Below are positions 26,725-34,722 of a stretch of 50,947 nt of DNA, piece after piece (within the stretch, counting starts at the first letter, position 1; every line of letters starts with the position of its first letter). The DNA is from Phycisphaerae bacterium. Lineage in GTDB: Bacteria; Planctomycetota; Phycisphaerae; UBA1845. The notes under the pieces are model-generated. The model saw only the letters and a program-made list of their open reading frames with translations, ran no database searches and was not told the origin of the DNA. Position numbers and translations under genes: made by a program. Location of the stretch: assembly GCA_029260035.1 (NCBI GenBank), contig JAJDEA010000074.1, positions 1 to 50,947 of the forward strand, in the 5' to 3' direction.

Positions 26725-28731
26725 TCAAGCTGCGGTCGCCGGTTGAATTGACATCGGTGTAATGTAAGCCGCCGCTTCAGGTTCTTTCTCTTCACCAAAA
26801 CGAACCAGCCGAGCGCTATTGAAGATCACAAACGCTGTCGCGATCGTATGCGCCGCCGCCGCGGTTATCGGCGTCAACTGCCCACCCACCGCCAGTGCCA
26901 TCATGACAATAATGAAAATCACGCCAAAGATGATGTTCTGTGTAACCGTCCGAGCCGTTGCTCGCGAAAGTCGAATCATAAAGGGCAGCCTGCTTAGGTC
27001 GTTGTTCATGAGCGCCACAGAAGCAGAGTTAATCGCAACATCGCTACCCGCTGCGCCCATGGCTATTCCTAAATCGCTAGCCGCGAGCATTGGCGCATCG
27101 TTGACGCCATCGCCAACCACCGCAACACGATGACCACGCTGCTTAAGATCATCGACAAGCTTTAGTTTTTCCTCGGGCAAGACCTCCGCCTGAACCTCCG
27201 TGCATCCCATTTCAGCCCCAACGCGGTGTGCGACCGACCACCTGTCACCCGTGACCATGGAAAGATTGTGAATCTTCATCTTTCGCAGTTCGTCGATTGC
27301 CGACCGCGCTTCCTCACGCGTGCGGTCTTCCAGTCCAATCCAGCCCAAGCATTTCTTGTCGCGAACCACATAGAGCAAGCTAACTCCCTCCGGTTCGGCG
27401 TATGCCGGGTCGTTCATGATGCTCATGTCAGCACCTTGGTCCGCAAGCCATTGACTTCGACCAACCAAAACCGTGTCGCCCGCGATTGTCCCCGTTACGC
27501 CTCGCCCCGACACTTCCGCAAACTCTTTCGGAGAATCAAGATCGATTTTTGCCCTCTTGGCGACGTCCACGACCGCCAAAGCAACCGGGTGCTTACTCAT
27601 CTGCTCGACCGACGCTGCAGCGAACAGCAGATCGGCGCCTTCGACGTTGGGTGCGGGCTTCATTTGCGAAACGGAAAGCTTTCCTGTCGTCAACGTCCCC
27701 GTTTTGTCAAAAATCACCGCAGTTAGTGTTCGAGCGTATTCCAGCTGGACCACGTTCTTTATCAAAATGCCAAGTCTTGCAGCGCAACTTAGTGCCGCAA
27801 CCATGGCGGTCGGTGTAGCCAAAACGAGTGCACACGGACAGGCAATGATGAGCATGGTAATCGCCTTATGCACTCCGTCCGTCTTGTCTTCCGCGAAAAA
27901 CCACACCACTGCGGCTAACATGCAGATCGTCGGAGCATACCAACCAGCATATTTGTCGATCAGCCGCATCAGGGGAATGCGCGTCCTCTCGGCATCCAGA
28001 ATAAGGTCCTGCACTTTGCCGAGCGTTGTGTCTTTGCCCGCCTTGGTTACTCGCACATCCATCGCGCCGGTGACGTTTTCCGTACCGCTGAAGACTTCGT
28101 CATTTACGCCTTTATCAACGGGTAAGGATTCGCCCGTGATGTTTGCTTGATTCACCGTCGATTCGCCGCTTACAACTTCACCATCCGCGGGGATGTTGTC
28201 ACCCGGCTTTACCCGAATCACATCCCCCTTCTGCAACATATTTGCATCGACAAGTTCCTCCGTCCCGGCGGAGCTAAGTCGGAGAGCTTTGTCGGGGGTT
28301 AATCGAAGCAGCGATTCAATGGAAGCGCGCGCTCCGAGGGCTGTCCGTGTCTCGATAAGGTTGGAGATCACCATAAAAAACGCGACGATGCCGGCTTCTT
28401 GGTACTCACCCAACGCGATCGCCGCCATTACAGCCAGCGCGACCAATTCCTCCATATGGGCATGGCCATGAATAAGACCCTGAATAGCGTGCCATACCAA
28501 AGGCATTCCAAGAAGCAGTGCTCCTGCAAGTGCCAATATTTCTGAATACTGCGACGTGGCTCTACCGGTAATACCCGTCGTAAGTTCAGTTTGGAAGAGA
28601 ATTTGCGAGACACTCGGCAGCCCGACCACGAAAGACGCGACCACAAGCATCCCGCCCATGAGTGTTCCGATCAGAAGGCCACTGGCCTTAACTGTTTCCG
28701 CTTTGACGTTTGAAAGATGCCCGTGGGCCAT
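26725..28731 (-). CDS. P1B-type heavy-metal transporting ATPase
   Basis: 668 residues. All the P-type ATPase core motifs are present: TGES (199-202), the transmembrane metal motif CPC (298-300), the phosphorylated Asp342 in DKTGTLT, the P1B-specific His381-Pro382 and GDGVNDAP (540-547). There is no N-terminal CxxC metal-binding domain, only a short His-containing leader (MAHGH) and an HGHAH loop near 89-93. The last membrane segments (HTIATAFVIFNSARL) lack the Met-Ser-Ser signature of copper pumps, which points to Zn/Cd/Pb-type export. That substrate call is tentative. It is the second metal-export gene in the window besides the efflux lipoprotein at the left edge. Confidence 0.92.
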   Translation of the reverse strand: MAHGHLSNVKAETVKASGLLIGTLMGGMLVVASFVVGLPSVSQILFQTELTTGITGRATSQYSEILALAGALLLGMPLVWHAIQGLIHGHAHMEELVALAVMAAIALGEYQEAGIVAFFMVISNLIETRTALGARASIESLLRLTPDKALRLSSAGTEELVDANMLQKGDVIRVKPGDNIPADGEVVSGESTVNQANITGESLPVDKGVNDEVFSGTENVTGAMDVRVTKAGKDTTLGKVQDLILDAERTRIPLMRLIDKYAGWYAPTICMLAAVVWFFAEDKTDGVHKAITMLIIACPCALVLATPTAMVAALSCAARLGILIKNVVQLEYARTLTAVIFDKTGTLTTGKLSVSQMKPAPNVEGADLLFAAASVEQMSKHPVALAVVDVAKRAKIDLDSPKEFAEVSGRGVTGTIAGDTVLVGRSQWLADQGADMSIMNDPAYAEPEGVSLLYVVRDKKCLGWIGLEDRTREEARSAIDELRKMKIHNLSMVTGDRWSVAHRVGAEMGCTEVQAEVLPEEKLKLVDDLKQRGHRVAVVGDGVNDAPMLAASDLGIAMGAAGSDVAINSASVALMNNDLSRLPFMIRLSRATARTVTQNIIFGVIFIIVMMALAVGGQLTPITAAAAHTIATAFVIFNSARLVRFGEEKEPEAAAYITPMSIQPATAA

Positions 28732-28829
28732 ACGGCTATTCCTGTTTAATTGGAAAGAACTTCTGGTCTTGGGGCGGCCCGCGCGTAATCCCGCGTTTCA
28801 ACCACCTTCGATCAGCATACTACGACGAA

Positions 28830-28982
28830 ATGGATTTACCAGTTCGCAGCGCGGACAGCGAAATTGTCAGAAAGGAATTCGAAAATCCAGCCTACCGGAA
28901 GCCAACGCCCCCGTATGACCGTGAGGAACCTACAGACGATCGAAGGGAGGAAGCCCTTCGACTTCCCCCCATTTTACCATAA
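28830..28982 (+). CDS. Candidate small acidic protein
   Basis: A 50-codon frame (MDLPVRSADSEIVRKEF and on, ending in LPPILP) with strongly protein-like charged composition: Arg, Glu, Asp and Pro. It fills the gap between the metal ATPase and the FG-GAP lipoprotein gene on the opposite strand. The frame is open further upstream into the ATPase 5' end. No ribosome-binding site is visible before the ATG, and no family is recognised. It could be a chance frame. The same interval contains a short GGAAG/CTTCC hairpin near its end that may serve as a terminator for either strand. Confidence 0.25.
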   Translation: MDLPVRSADSEIVRKEFENPAYRKPTPPYDREEPTDDRREEALRLPPILP

Positions 28983-29004
28983 ACCAGGCAATTACTGCAG
29001 AGCC

Positions 29005-32000
29005 TTACGGCAATTCGCGATTGCTGCCAAAGTTATTGCCGTAAATGACGTAGGCATCACCAGCATCACGGCGTCGACCGACACTGGCGTCAGTCGCATC
29101 CGGCCCTTGCGGAAAGCTCAGGTCAATGAAGTCTGCCAGAGGATTGCCGATTGCGATATCATCGAAGCCGTCGTTATTGATGTCGCCAAGGAGATTCACA
29201 ACAGTCGGAGCCGCTTCGTTCGGCCGTCCTTTGGTATAGGGGCTGAGGAATACGATGCCGGGCAGGTCAGGTGACCCAACCTGGGACAGATTCCAGATCG
29301 TATTCTGCAGGTGCGTGCCACCGAACACCAAATACACGACACCAAGCCTTTCTCGGCCCGCAGTATCAAACCGTGTCTCACCCGGAACGGCAATCAGAAG
29401 ATCGCCAAACCCATCTTGATTGAAGTCGCCAGCCGAACTGATATCGACACCGGCGCGATGCCCCGCACCGCTACCGAAGAAGATGGCGCCGGGAAGATCG
29501 CTGGTCGCTAGCTGAGAAATGGTTCGATCGCCGTCTGAAAACACACCGCCAAAAATGACACCGACGTAGCCGTTGTCGACGAGGTTGTCACAGCAATCGG
29601 TTCCACCGGCTGCCAAACACTGTACGACGACCCGGTCCACTTCGTCATCGAGTATACCGTTGTTATCGTAATCAAAAACCTTGCAGGTATCATCGGTAAA
29701 CAGATCATCGCCAACGGCATTCTTGCACGAGGTAAACTGAGACAAGCTCAAGTCATTGGAGTCTACGACGCCATCACGATTAAAATCGCCACCGCAAGTG
29801 CTGCGTCTCACGCCGCCAAAATCCGCAGCGGGCGAAGAGATAAACACATCGTCAATGCGGTCGCCGTTAACATCCAGGCCGGACGATTGACGCCAGCCAA
29901 TTCTATCGCCGGGGCTTTCACCACGAATGCGCAGCATCGGAGTACGTCCCAGTGGATCATCAGCGAGGGTAAGATCATAATTACCGGCAATGCTCCGACC
30001 ATAGAGAATGTACGCTGCGCCGGTATCAGGCAGAGCCGAACTACGATCGTTTAACGGCGCACCACAAAGAAGATCGTCCAACCCATCTTGATTCAAATCA
30101 CCCGCTGAACCCGCACCACCGAGGAAATCATCCACGCCTTCGGCAAAAACTTCAAAGGTGTCAGCCGGGATGTCTAAATGGCGTGCCGATAAAGGCGTCC
30201 TGCAACTCCCAAAAGGAGTGTGCCCCTGCATATGTTGGTCGAGAAGTGGCAGGTAGGCATTGGCATCATCATCCTGCGAAAGCTCCCGCCAGAAATTGTC
30301 ATTGTAATTGTCACCGGCGATAACAGTGATACTACCTCGAAAGCGGGTCGATGCACGATGCGTTCCCTGAAATCCAAAGCTGGTCTGCAAGTCCGCAAGA
30401 TACCTCTCGTTCATGGGCGATGAAATAACGAATTCGTCCAACCCGTCATTATTCTGGTCGCCCATAGAAGACACCGTAGTTCCGAAAAGCCCTTCGCGAG
30501 GTCCTTGTGACAACTGTCGGGCATCGACAAAATCATATGGCCCCGCTATAAACCTCGAACCTGCGATTCGATCCGCCTGCGACGTATCGGTCCCGGATGG
30601 CTCAGCCAGCGAGTTATCAGCTCGCACAAAAATGCCCCCTCCCGTCTGTTCTTCGCCGTCACTATCGAGAATAACACCCGTTTCCGTCCCTACGAGTTCC
30701 AGCGTTATGACAGTCGAATCCAATCGAGCAGGATTGATTGCAGTGTCGCTATTATTATCACGATTTTGACTGTTGATCACGAAAGCAGCTCCACCGGCAT
30801 AGAACTGACGATCGAAAGCATCCTGCGTGGCATCATCGGAAAAGTTGTTGACCAAATCATCCGGATAACAACCTGCATCTCCAAGGGTATCGCGCTGTGA
30901 GTAATTGATCGTCAGAATTGGGCGGTCGTCAACACTCCCACTAAACTCGCTTGAACGAATTGCTGCTTCAGATGTGCTGTCACCGGGAATTGCCCTGATA
31001 ATAAAACGCAGTTCATCACGCGATCCGCTGAGTACCCCGTCAATCAACTCCCGAACCAGATCCCCGACATTGAGGTCCAAAATTCCCGACGAACTTCCGT
31101 CGACCGAGGCTAGTCCGCCCTGACCGCCAGACTCGGTAATGATGTAGTCGGCGCTAGGATCGCCGCGCATGGCCCCTACCGGCGCCCCCCCCGCTCTTGC
31201 AAAGTTGGAAAACGTCGTCGAGTCATCGAAATCCGTCACAACCTGATGAATGGTCCCACTTGCGCCGGGCCGAAACATGCGTACCTGAAGGGTTGCCATA
31301 AGTGTTGAGGTATCGATGTTTGCGAGGTTATCCGGCAACTCTGTCAAGACATCACTGAATTTCAAGAGTGCCCAGGATTGCTGTCCCGCGCCGTCATCCT
31401 GCCACACTAGCTCGGAAGACGCCCCCAGAGGTGTACCCGGATCCTGGATATCGATCGTCACATCCGTGACACCACGGTACTGAAAATTCGTAATGGGATC
31501 ATCATTCCCGACGGTGGACATCGACTGCCCTTGACGCAGTGTGACTTCTACATCTACCGGCGTCGCAGACGTAATCAAATTCGTGTCCGTCGGATCAAAA
31601 TCCATGCCATCGATCATGCCATGAACATGCGGCATACCGACGAGAAGCTCCGGGCGACCGTCTCCGGTCTGGTCTGCTATAAAACTTACATCGGTAATAC
31701 CGTCTGAACGCGGATTGCTATCTCGAATGATTTGCTCACGAACTGGTGGCGCTTCAAGCAGGAAACCCTGGATAACTCCACTGACGGAGTTCACGGCGAT
31801 TGAACCACCGAACCGTAGGCCGTTTTGGCCGTAGATTCCATACGCCTCACCGGCAAGCCCAAGATTTCTCGGATTTCCAAACTGGGCGGCTATAATAAAA
31901 TCGTCCACGCCATCATCATCGAAATCCGAAATTGTCGAAACACTCGAACCCGTACGAGCCCCGGGGTTGAAGCCGTAAAAACGCGCACCAGAAACGACTT

Positions 32001-32937
32001 TGCCTATGTCGAATAGATCAACCAGCCCTGCTGCGAGCGTCACGACATTGATCGTACCCACGGCGTATCGATGCACGCGCGGGTTCGTAAGATCGTCAGC
32101 CGTTACGCGAATGAAATAGGGTTCACCATTCGGGCGGGGTGGAATCGTCGACAAATCAATCGGAATCGAAAATGTATTCGGTTCGGATTCCTCCGCGTTT
32201 ATTACACGCTCGCGCAGAACGATTATTTGGTTTGGGTCGGGATTTGCGGGGTCGTCATTGTTTGGGTCTTGATCCAAATCCAGCATGACAAAGAGTGTTA
32301 TGTTACTATCCGGGTCAAAAGGGTCTTCCTCATCTGAGGCAAAGTCGGCAGGCCTTACTTCCACTACGAGGGTATCATCCTGTGCGACGCTCTGATTAAA
32401 CGCAGGCAGGGTTACGGCAATGGCGGGTGGTTGAGTTTGCGGGCCTTGGCCTTCCTCTACAACCGTAATTACAATTCGCTGAGCTACTGCACCATCATCC
32501 GTCGTCGCAAACACAGTGACAGCTGGATTAACAGAATCATCAACGGTTGCAAGCAGGTTGTATGTTCCGATCGGGATAAGGGACGTTCCAACGGTGAACT
32601 GATCCGGCCCAACCGTGTCGTTTTCGTCGATGCCATCCACGAGAACGATCAAGGCGTTCGTCTCGGTATTAGTCAGCGAAAAACTAATCTGCGCATTTGA
32701 GTCGCGATCCGCATCGGTCCAGCTAATGAGGAAGTTAGCGCCTTGATCGATGGTCACATCGGCAGCTGGATCAACAAACGACAGCTCCGGCGGAGCATTC
32801 CCTGTCCCCCCCACGCCGAAAATCGGAATGGGCTGCGGTGCCGTACTGCAAGAAACGATTGCCGCAACGACGCAAATCAATGCGCTAATTATTGCAGCAC
32901 CCGCTCTAGTAACTGTTCGCTTCGTGGCTCGACTCAT
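29005..32937 (-). CDS. FG-GAP (integrin-alpha-like) beta-propeller lipoprotein
   Basis: 1310 residues from ATG at 32935-32937; an upstream in-frame start would put an unlikely leader before the signal peptide. The signal ends in a lipobox (VVAAIVSC). An Ig-like/cadherin-like N-terminal part (about 45-300) is followed by seven FG-GAP repeats with calcium loops, such as DFDDDGVDDFIIAA, DQNNDGLDEFVISSP, DLNQDGLDDLLCGAP and DINNDGFDDIAIGNP, enough for one seven-bladed propeller. Two inserts interrupt the blades: a DNRLRE-like beta domain between repeats two and three, and a dockerin-like pair of EF-hand loops (DFNRDGVVDSNDL and DYDNNGILDDEVD) between five and six. Probably a surface adhesion or matrix protein. 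Confidence 0.82.
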   Translation of the reverse strand: MSRATKRTVTRAGAAIISALICVVAAIVSCSTAPQPIPIFGVGGTGNAPPELSFVDPAADVTIDQGANFLISWTDADRDSNAQISFSLTNTETNALIVLVDGIDENDTVGPDQFTVGTSLIPIGTYNLLATVDDSVNPAVTVFATTDDGAVAQRIVITVVEEGQGPQTQPPAIAVTLPAFNQSVAQDDTLVVEVRPADFASDEEDPFDPDSNITLFVMLDLDQDPNNDDPANPDPNQIIVLRERVINAEESEPNTFSIPIDLSTIPPRPNGEPYFIRVTADDLTNPRVHRYAVGTINVVTLAAGLVDLFDIGKVVSGARFYGFNPGARTGSSVSTISDFDDDGVDDFIIAAQFGNPRNLGLAGEAYGIYGQNGLRFGGSIAVNSVSGVIQGFLLEAPPVREQIIRDSNPRSDGITDVSFIADQTGDGRPELLVGMPHVHGMIDGMDFDPTDTNLITSATPVDVEVTLRQGQSMSTVGNDDPITNFQYRGVTDVTIDIQDPGTPLGASSELVWQDDGAGQQSWALLKFSDVLTELPDNLANIDTSTLMATLQVRMFRPGASGTIHQVVTDFDDSTTFSNFARAGGAPVGAMRGDPSADYIITESGGQGGLASVDGSSSGILDLNVGDLVRELIDGVLSGSRDELRFIIRAIPGDSTSEAAIRSSEFSGSVDDRPILTINYSQRDTLGDAGCYPDDLVNNFSDDATQDAFDRQFYAGGAAFVINSQNRDNNSDTAINPARLDSTVITLELVGTETGVILDSDGEEQTGGGIFVRADNSLAEPSGTDTSQADRIAGSRFIAGPYDFVDARQLSQGPREGLFGTTVSSMGDQNNDGLDEFVISSPMNERYLADLQTSFGFQGTHRASTRFRGSITVIAGDNYNDNFWRELSQDDDANAYLPLLDQHMQGHTPFGSCRTPLSARHLDIPADTFEVFAEGVDDFLGGAGSAGDLNQDGLDDLLCGAPLNDRSSALPDTGAAYILYGRSIAGNYDLTLADDPLGRTPMLRIRGESPGDRIGWRQSSGLDVNGDRIDDVFISSPAADFGGVRRSTCGGDFNRDGVVDSNDLSLSQFTSCKNAVGDDLFTDDTCKVFDYDNNGILDDEVDRVVVQCLAAGGTDCCDNLVDNGYVGVIFGGVFSDGDRTISQLATSDLPGAIFFGSGAGHRAGVDISSAGDFNQDGFGDLLIAVPGETRFDTAGRERLGVVYLVFGGTHLQNTIWNLSQVGSPDLPGIVFLSPYTKGRPNEAAPTVVNLLGDINNDGFDDIAIGNPLADFIDLSFPQGPDATDASVGRRRDAGDAYVIYGNNFGSNRELP

Positions 32938-33026
32938 AAGACAAACTCCGAGTTTCTTTTTCTGTTGGCACCCCAGGAGACCGACCTCGCGGCGATCAAT
33001 AAACGCCAAAAAAGGCAGGATCGGAC

Positions 33027-33059
33027 AAAAAGCCCCTCACCCAAGAGAAGGAGCCGGGC
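33027..33059 (-). terminator. Terminator-like hairpin in leader of FG-GAP lipoprotein gene
   Basis: GCCC-(GG bulge)-CTC pairs with GAGGGGC around a 12-base loop and is followed by TTTTT on the minus strand. It lies between the promoter at 33224-33253 and the start codon at 32937, so it could act as an attenuator. Confidence 0.45.
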
Positions 33060-33223
33060 ATAGCTCAACCAAACACACCCATTCTGACCGCTAAGACAGA
33101 TCGCCAGCAAAACCGGAGCCGACAAAGGTAAGCCGCACCGCCCGGCAGGAAATACCGCGTTTTCGCCGCCCAGCCCTCGCCCGGGAGTACCTGGAGGCCA
33201 CCCAGAATGAGGCTACTCGCCGA

Positions 33224-33253
33224 ATCATAGAGTCGGGACAATTGTCTCGTCAA
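33224..33253 (-). promoter_or_regulatory. Sigma70-type promoter of the FG-GAP lipoprotein gene
   Basis: On the minus strand TTGACG (33248-33253) and TATGAT (33224-33229) are separated by 18 bp, close to consensus. The start of transcription would be near 33217, leaving a leader of about 280 bases. Confidence 0.6.
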
Positions 33254-33712
33254 GCACGACCATCAATCGGAGACTCCTCGGCGGTCCCCGTCCACGGGCC
33301 TATCAGCAGACATTTGCCTGAATGGCACGGCAAAAACGCCGCAGAGACAGCCGCACAACCTGGAAGAGCCTTGCGCAGTCTCCTATTCTACTTGAAGTCT
33401 TCGGATGCACTCTTCGCTCGTGTGATAGTGCAATTCACCACTACACTTGACCGTTCACGGCTATGATCTGAAATCCGAACCCTTTGCCTCTGGGCTTGAT
33501 GCGACAGCCCTTTCGTTTACGCTTCCTCAGGAAATGTACGCTCCGGCAGTGGTTTGACCATGTTTATGGGAACAAGCGACGAATTGAAGTCGTATCTTGC
33601 TCTTTTGGCCGCGAGCGATCACCCGCAGCACGGAATCCCTACCGTGTGCAGGAAGAAATTGTGCGTCAGGCGCGACCATTGAATAGAACTTGCTCCAGCT
33701 GGAAGGATCGTA

Positions 33713-34315
33713 ATGACTGATTTTCCCCCGCAGGCAGATATGGAACTAGCTGGCAATAACCCGCGCCCGATGAGCGCAACCGCCGTTGCGGGGTTCATCC
33801 TGTCACTTCTTGGCATCACGGCAGTTTTAGGCTTGGTGCTGGCTATCATCGGACTCTATCGAACAAGCCGAGGGCGGTTGCGTGGAAGAGGCTTGGCGAT
33901 CGCAGCGATCCCGATTTCTCTCGTGACCGGAGTCGTGACGGTCATTGCGCTCTATGTGCTACTTCTCACAGCTGGCGCCTTGCAGGCTATGGAGCAGGTT
34001 CGCGAAGCGCTCGCCGGAACTCCGTCAGATGGCCCGGCCGTTCTGAGATCCATCTGCACGGACGACCTGAACAGCGAGGTCACGGACGAGAGAATCATCG
34101 CGTGGATTGAATCAGTCCAGGCAAGCCACGGCCCTCTCATGTCACTCGGCGCGCCTGAGCCGCAGAGACGCAATACTGACACAAAAACCATTCAGGCCAA
34201 GGTGTTGTCAGAATTCAAGAAAGGATCCGAGCCAATCATCTTTGAGTTTGCTGGCTATGACTCAGGCTCCCTCAAGGTCGCAAACCTGTCAGTTGGAGAT
34301 GTAAGGCTGCGCTGA
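33713..34315 (+). CDS. DUF4190-like membrane protein
   Basis: 200 residues, ATG at 33713 with GGAAGGA upstream. Two hydrophobic segments, about 22-48 (ATAVAGFILSLLGITAVLGL) and 62-86, flank a basic loop (RTSRGRLRGRGLAIAAI), the pattern of DUF4190-type small membrane proteins. A C-terminal domain of about 110 residues lies probably outside the cytoplasm (SICTDDLNSEVTDERIIAWIE and on). This suggests a membrane-anchored sensor or accessory protein; the function is not known. It is monocistronic, followed by about 400 bp before the next gene. Confidence 0.68.
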   Translation: MTDFPPQADMELAGNNPRPMSATAVAGFILSLLGITAVLGLVLAIIGLYRTSRGRLRGRGLAIAAIPISLVTGVVTVIALYVLLLTAGALQAMEQVREALAGTPSDGPAVLRSICTDDLNSEVTDERIIAWIESVQASHGPLMSLGAPEPQRRNTDTKTIQAKVLSEFKKGSEPIIFEFAGYDSGSLKVANLSVGDVRLR

Positions 34316-34426
34316 TTGCGACTTATCACTAATGCCAAATTTCCTGACACTGCTCCCTTAGGCCCATCTCTCTTTAATTGTCGTAAATTGTCGTTTCGAA
34401 AAAAACCAAAGATAGTCAGTTTTTTC

Positions 34427-34455
34427 TTGGATGCTGGCCTCCCGATTGCTACAAT
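34427..34455 (+). promoter_or_regulatory. Sigma70-type promoter
   Basis: TTGGAT (34427-34432) and TACAAT (34450-34455) with an ideal 17-bp spacer, preceded by an A/T-rich stretch. The transcript should start near 34462. Confidence 0.65.
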
Positions 34456-34461
34456 TGCACC

Positions 34462-34664
34462 ATTACCGGACGTTCGTGACGAGCGATCAGGCTAAGAGTT
34501 GTTGGGGTATTCCAGTGCTTTTTACCGCGCGAATTGTAACTGCCGGCCAAAGGAAAGGCGATCGTGTTTCTGCACGATCTGGCAACCTCTGCAGTAGTTT
34601 CTCGTCTTTGTTTATTGTGCCAACCAGATCGGCGGCTGTTGGACGCCGATGGGTTGGGTTTTTG
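34462..34664 (+). ncRNA. Candidate structured leader RNA or small RNA
   Basis: About 200 bases run from the predicted transcription start to a strong intrinsic terminator. Visible pairings are CGUUCG/CGAGCG with a three-base loop (34471-34485), an inner hairpin GAUCGUG/CACGAUC with a six-base loop (about 34559-34578) and a possible closing helix ACUGC/GCAGU around it. The conserved-looking purine-rich segment CCAAAGGAAAGGC precedes the inner hairpin. I do not recognise a known riboswitch class, 6S RNA, SRP RNA, tmRNA or RNase P RNA. It may be an attenuating leader of the downstream surface-protein gene or an independent small RNA. Confidence 0.45.
34620..34663 (+). terminator. Strong intrinsic terminator upstream of secreted-protein gene
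   Basis: CCAACC pairs with GGTTGG and ATCGGCG with CGCCGAT (13 bp, small internal loop). The loop is nine bases and a G plus five T follow. It ends only 59 bp before the ATG at 34723 and 300 bp after the previous gene. Confidence 0.75.
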
Positions 34665-34722
34665 ATCTTTGCGGTATCTCGTTGTCACTCAGTTTGGTTT
34701 GGTCATTAAAAAGGAGGGTGTC

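Larger units (their letters stand above)
32938..33712. other. Long intergenic region with minus-strand promoter and leader
   Basis: About 775 bp. The left part is the leader of the FG-GAP lipoprotein gene, with its promoter at 33224-33253. The right part leads to the DUF4190-like gene. Short open frames exist there (for example 40 codons from ATG at 33559), but none has convincing support. No tRNA or repeat is seen. Confidence 0.45.
34316..34722. other. Intergenic region holding promoter, structured RNA and terminator
   Basis: About 400 bp between the DUF4190-like gene and the large secreted protein gene. It contains the promoter, structured transcript and terminator listed separately, and a strong ribosome-binding site (AAGGAGG) just before 34723. 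Confidence 0.6.

Noticed and set aside
33559..33681. 40-codon plus-strand frame starting MFMGTSDELK before the DUF4190-like gene
   Set aside because: Protein-like at its start, but no ribosome-binding site and no second line of support.
34540..34600. c-di-GMP, cobalamin, TPP or SRP RNA assignment for the structured leader
   Set aside because: The conserved core sequences of these RNA classes are not present; only the general layout of stems and terminator fits a regulatory RNA.
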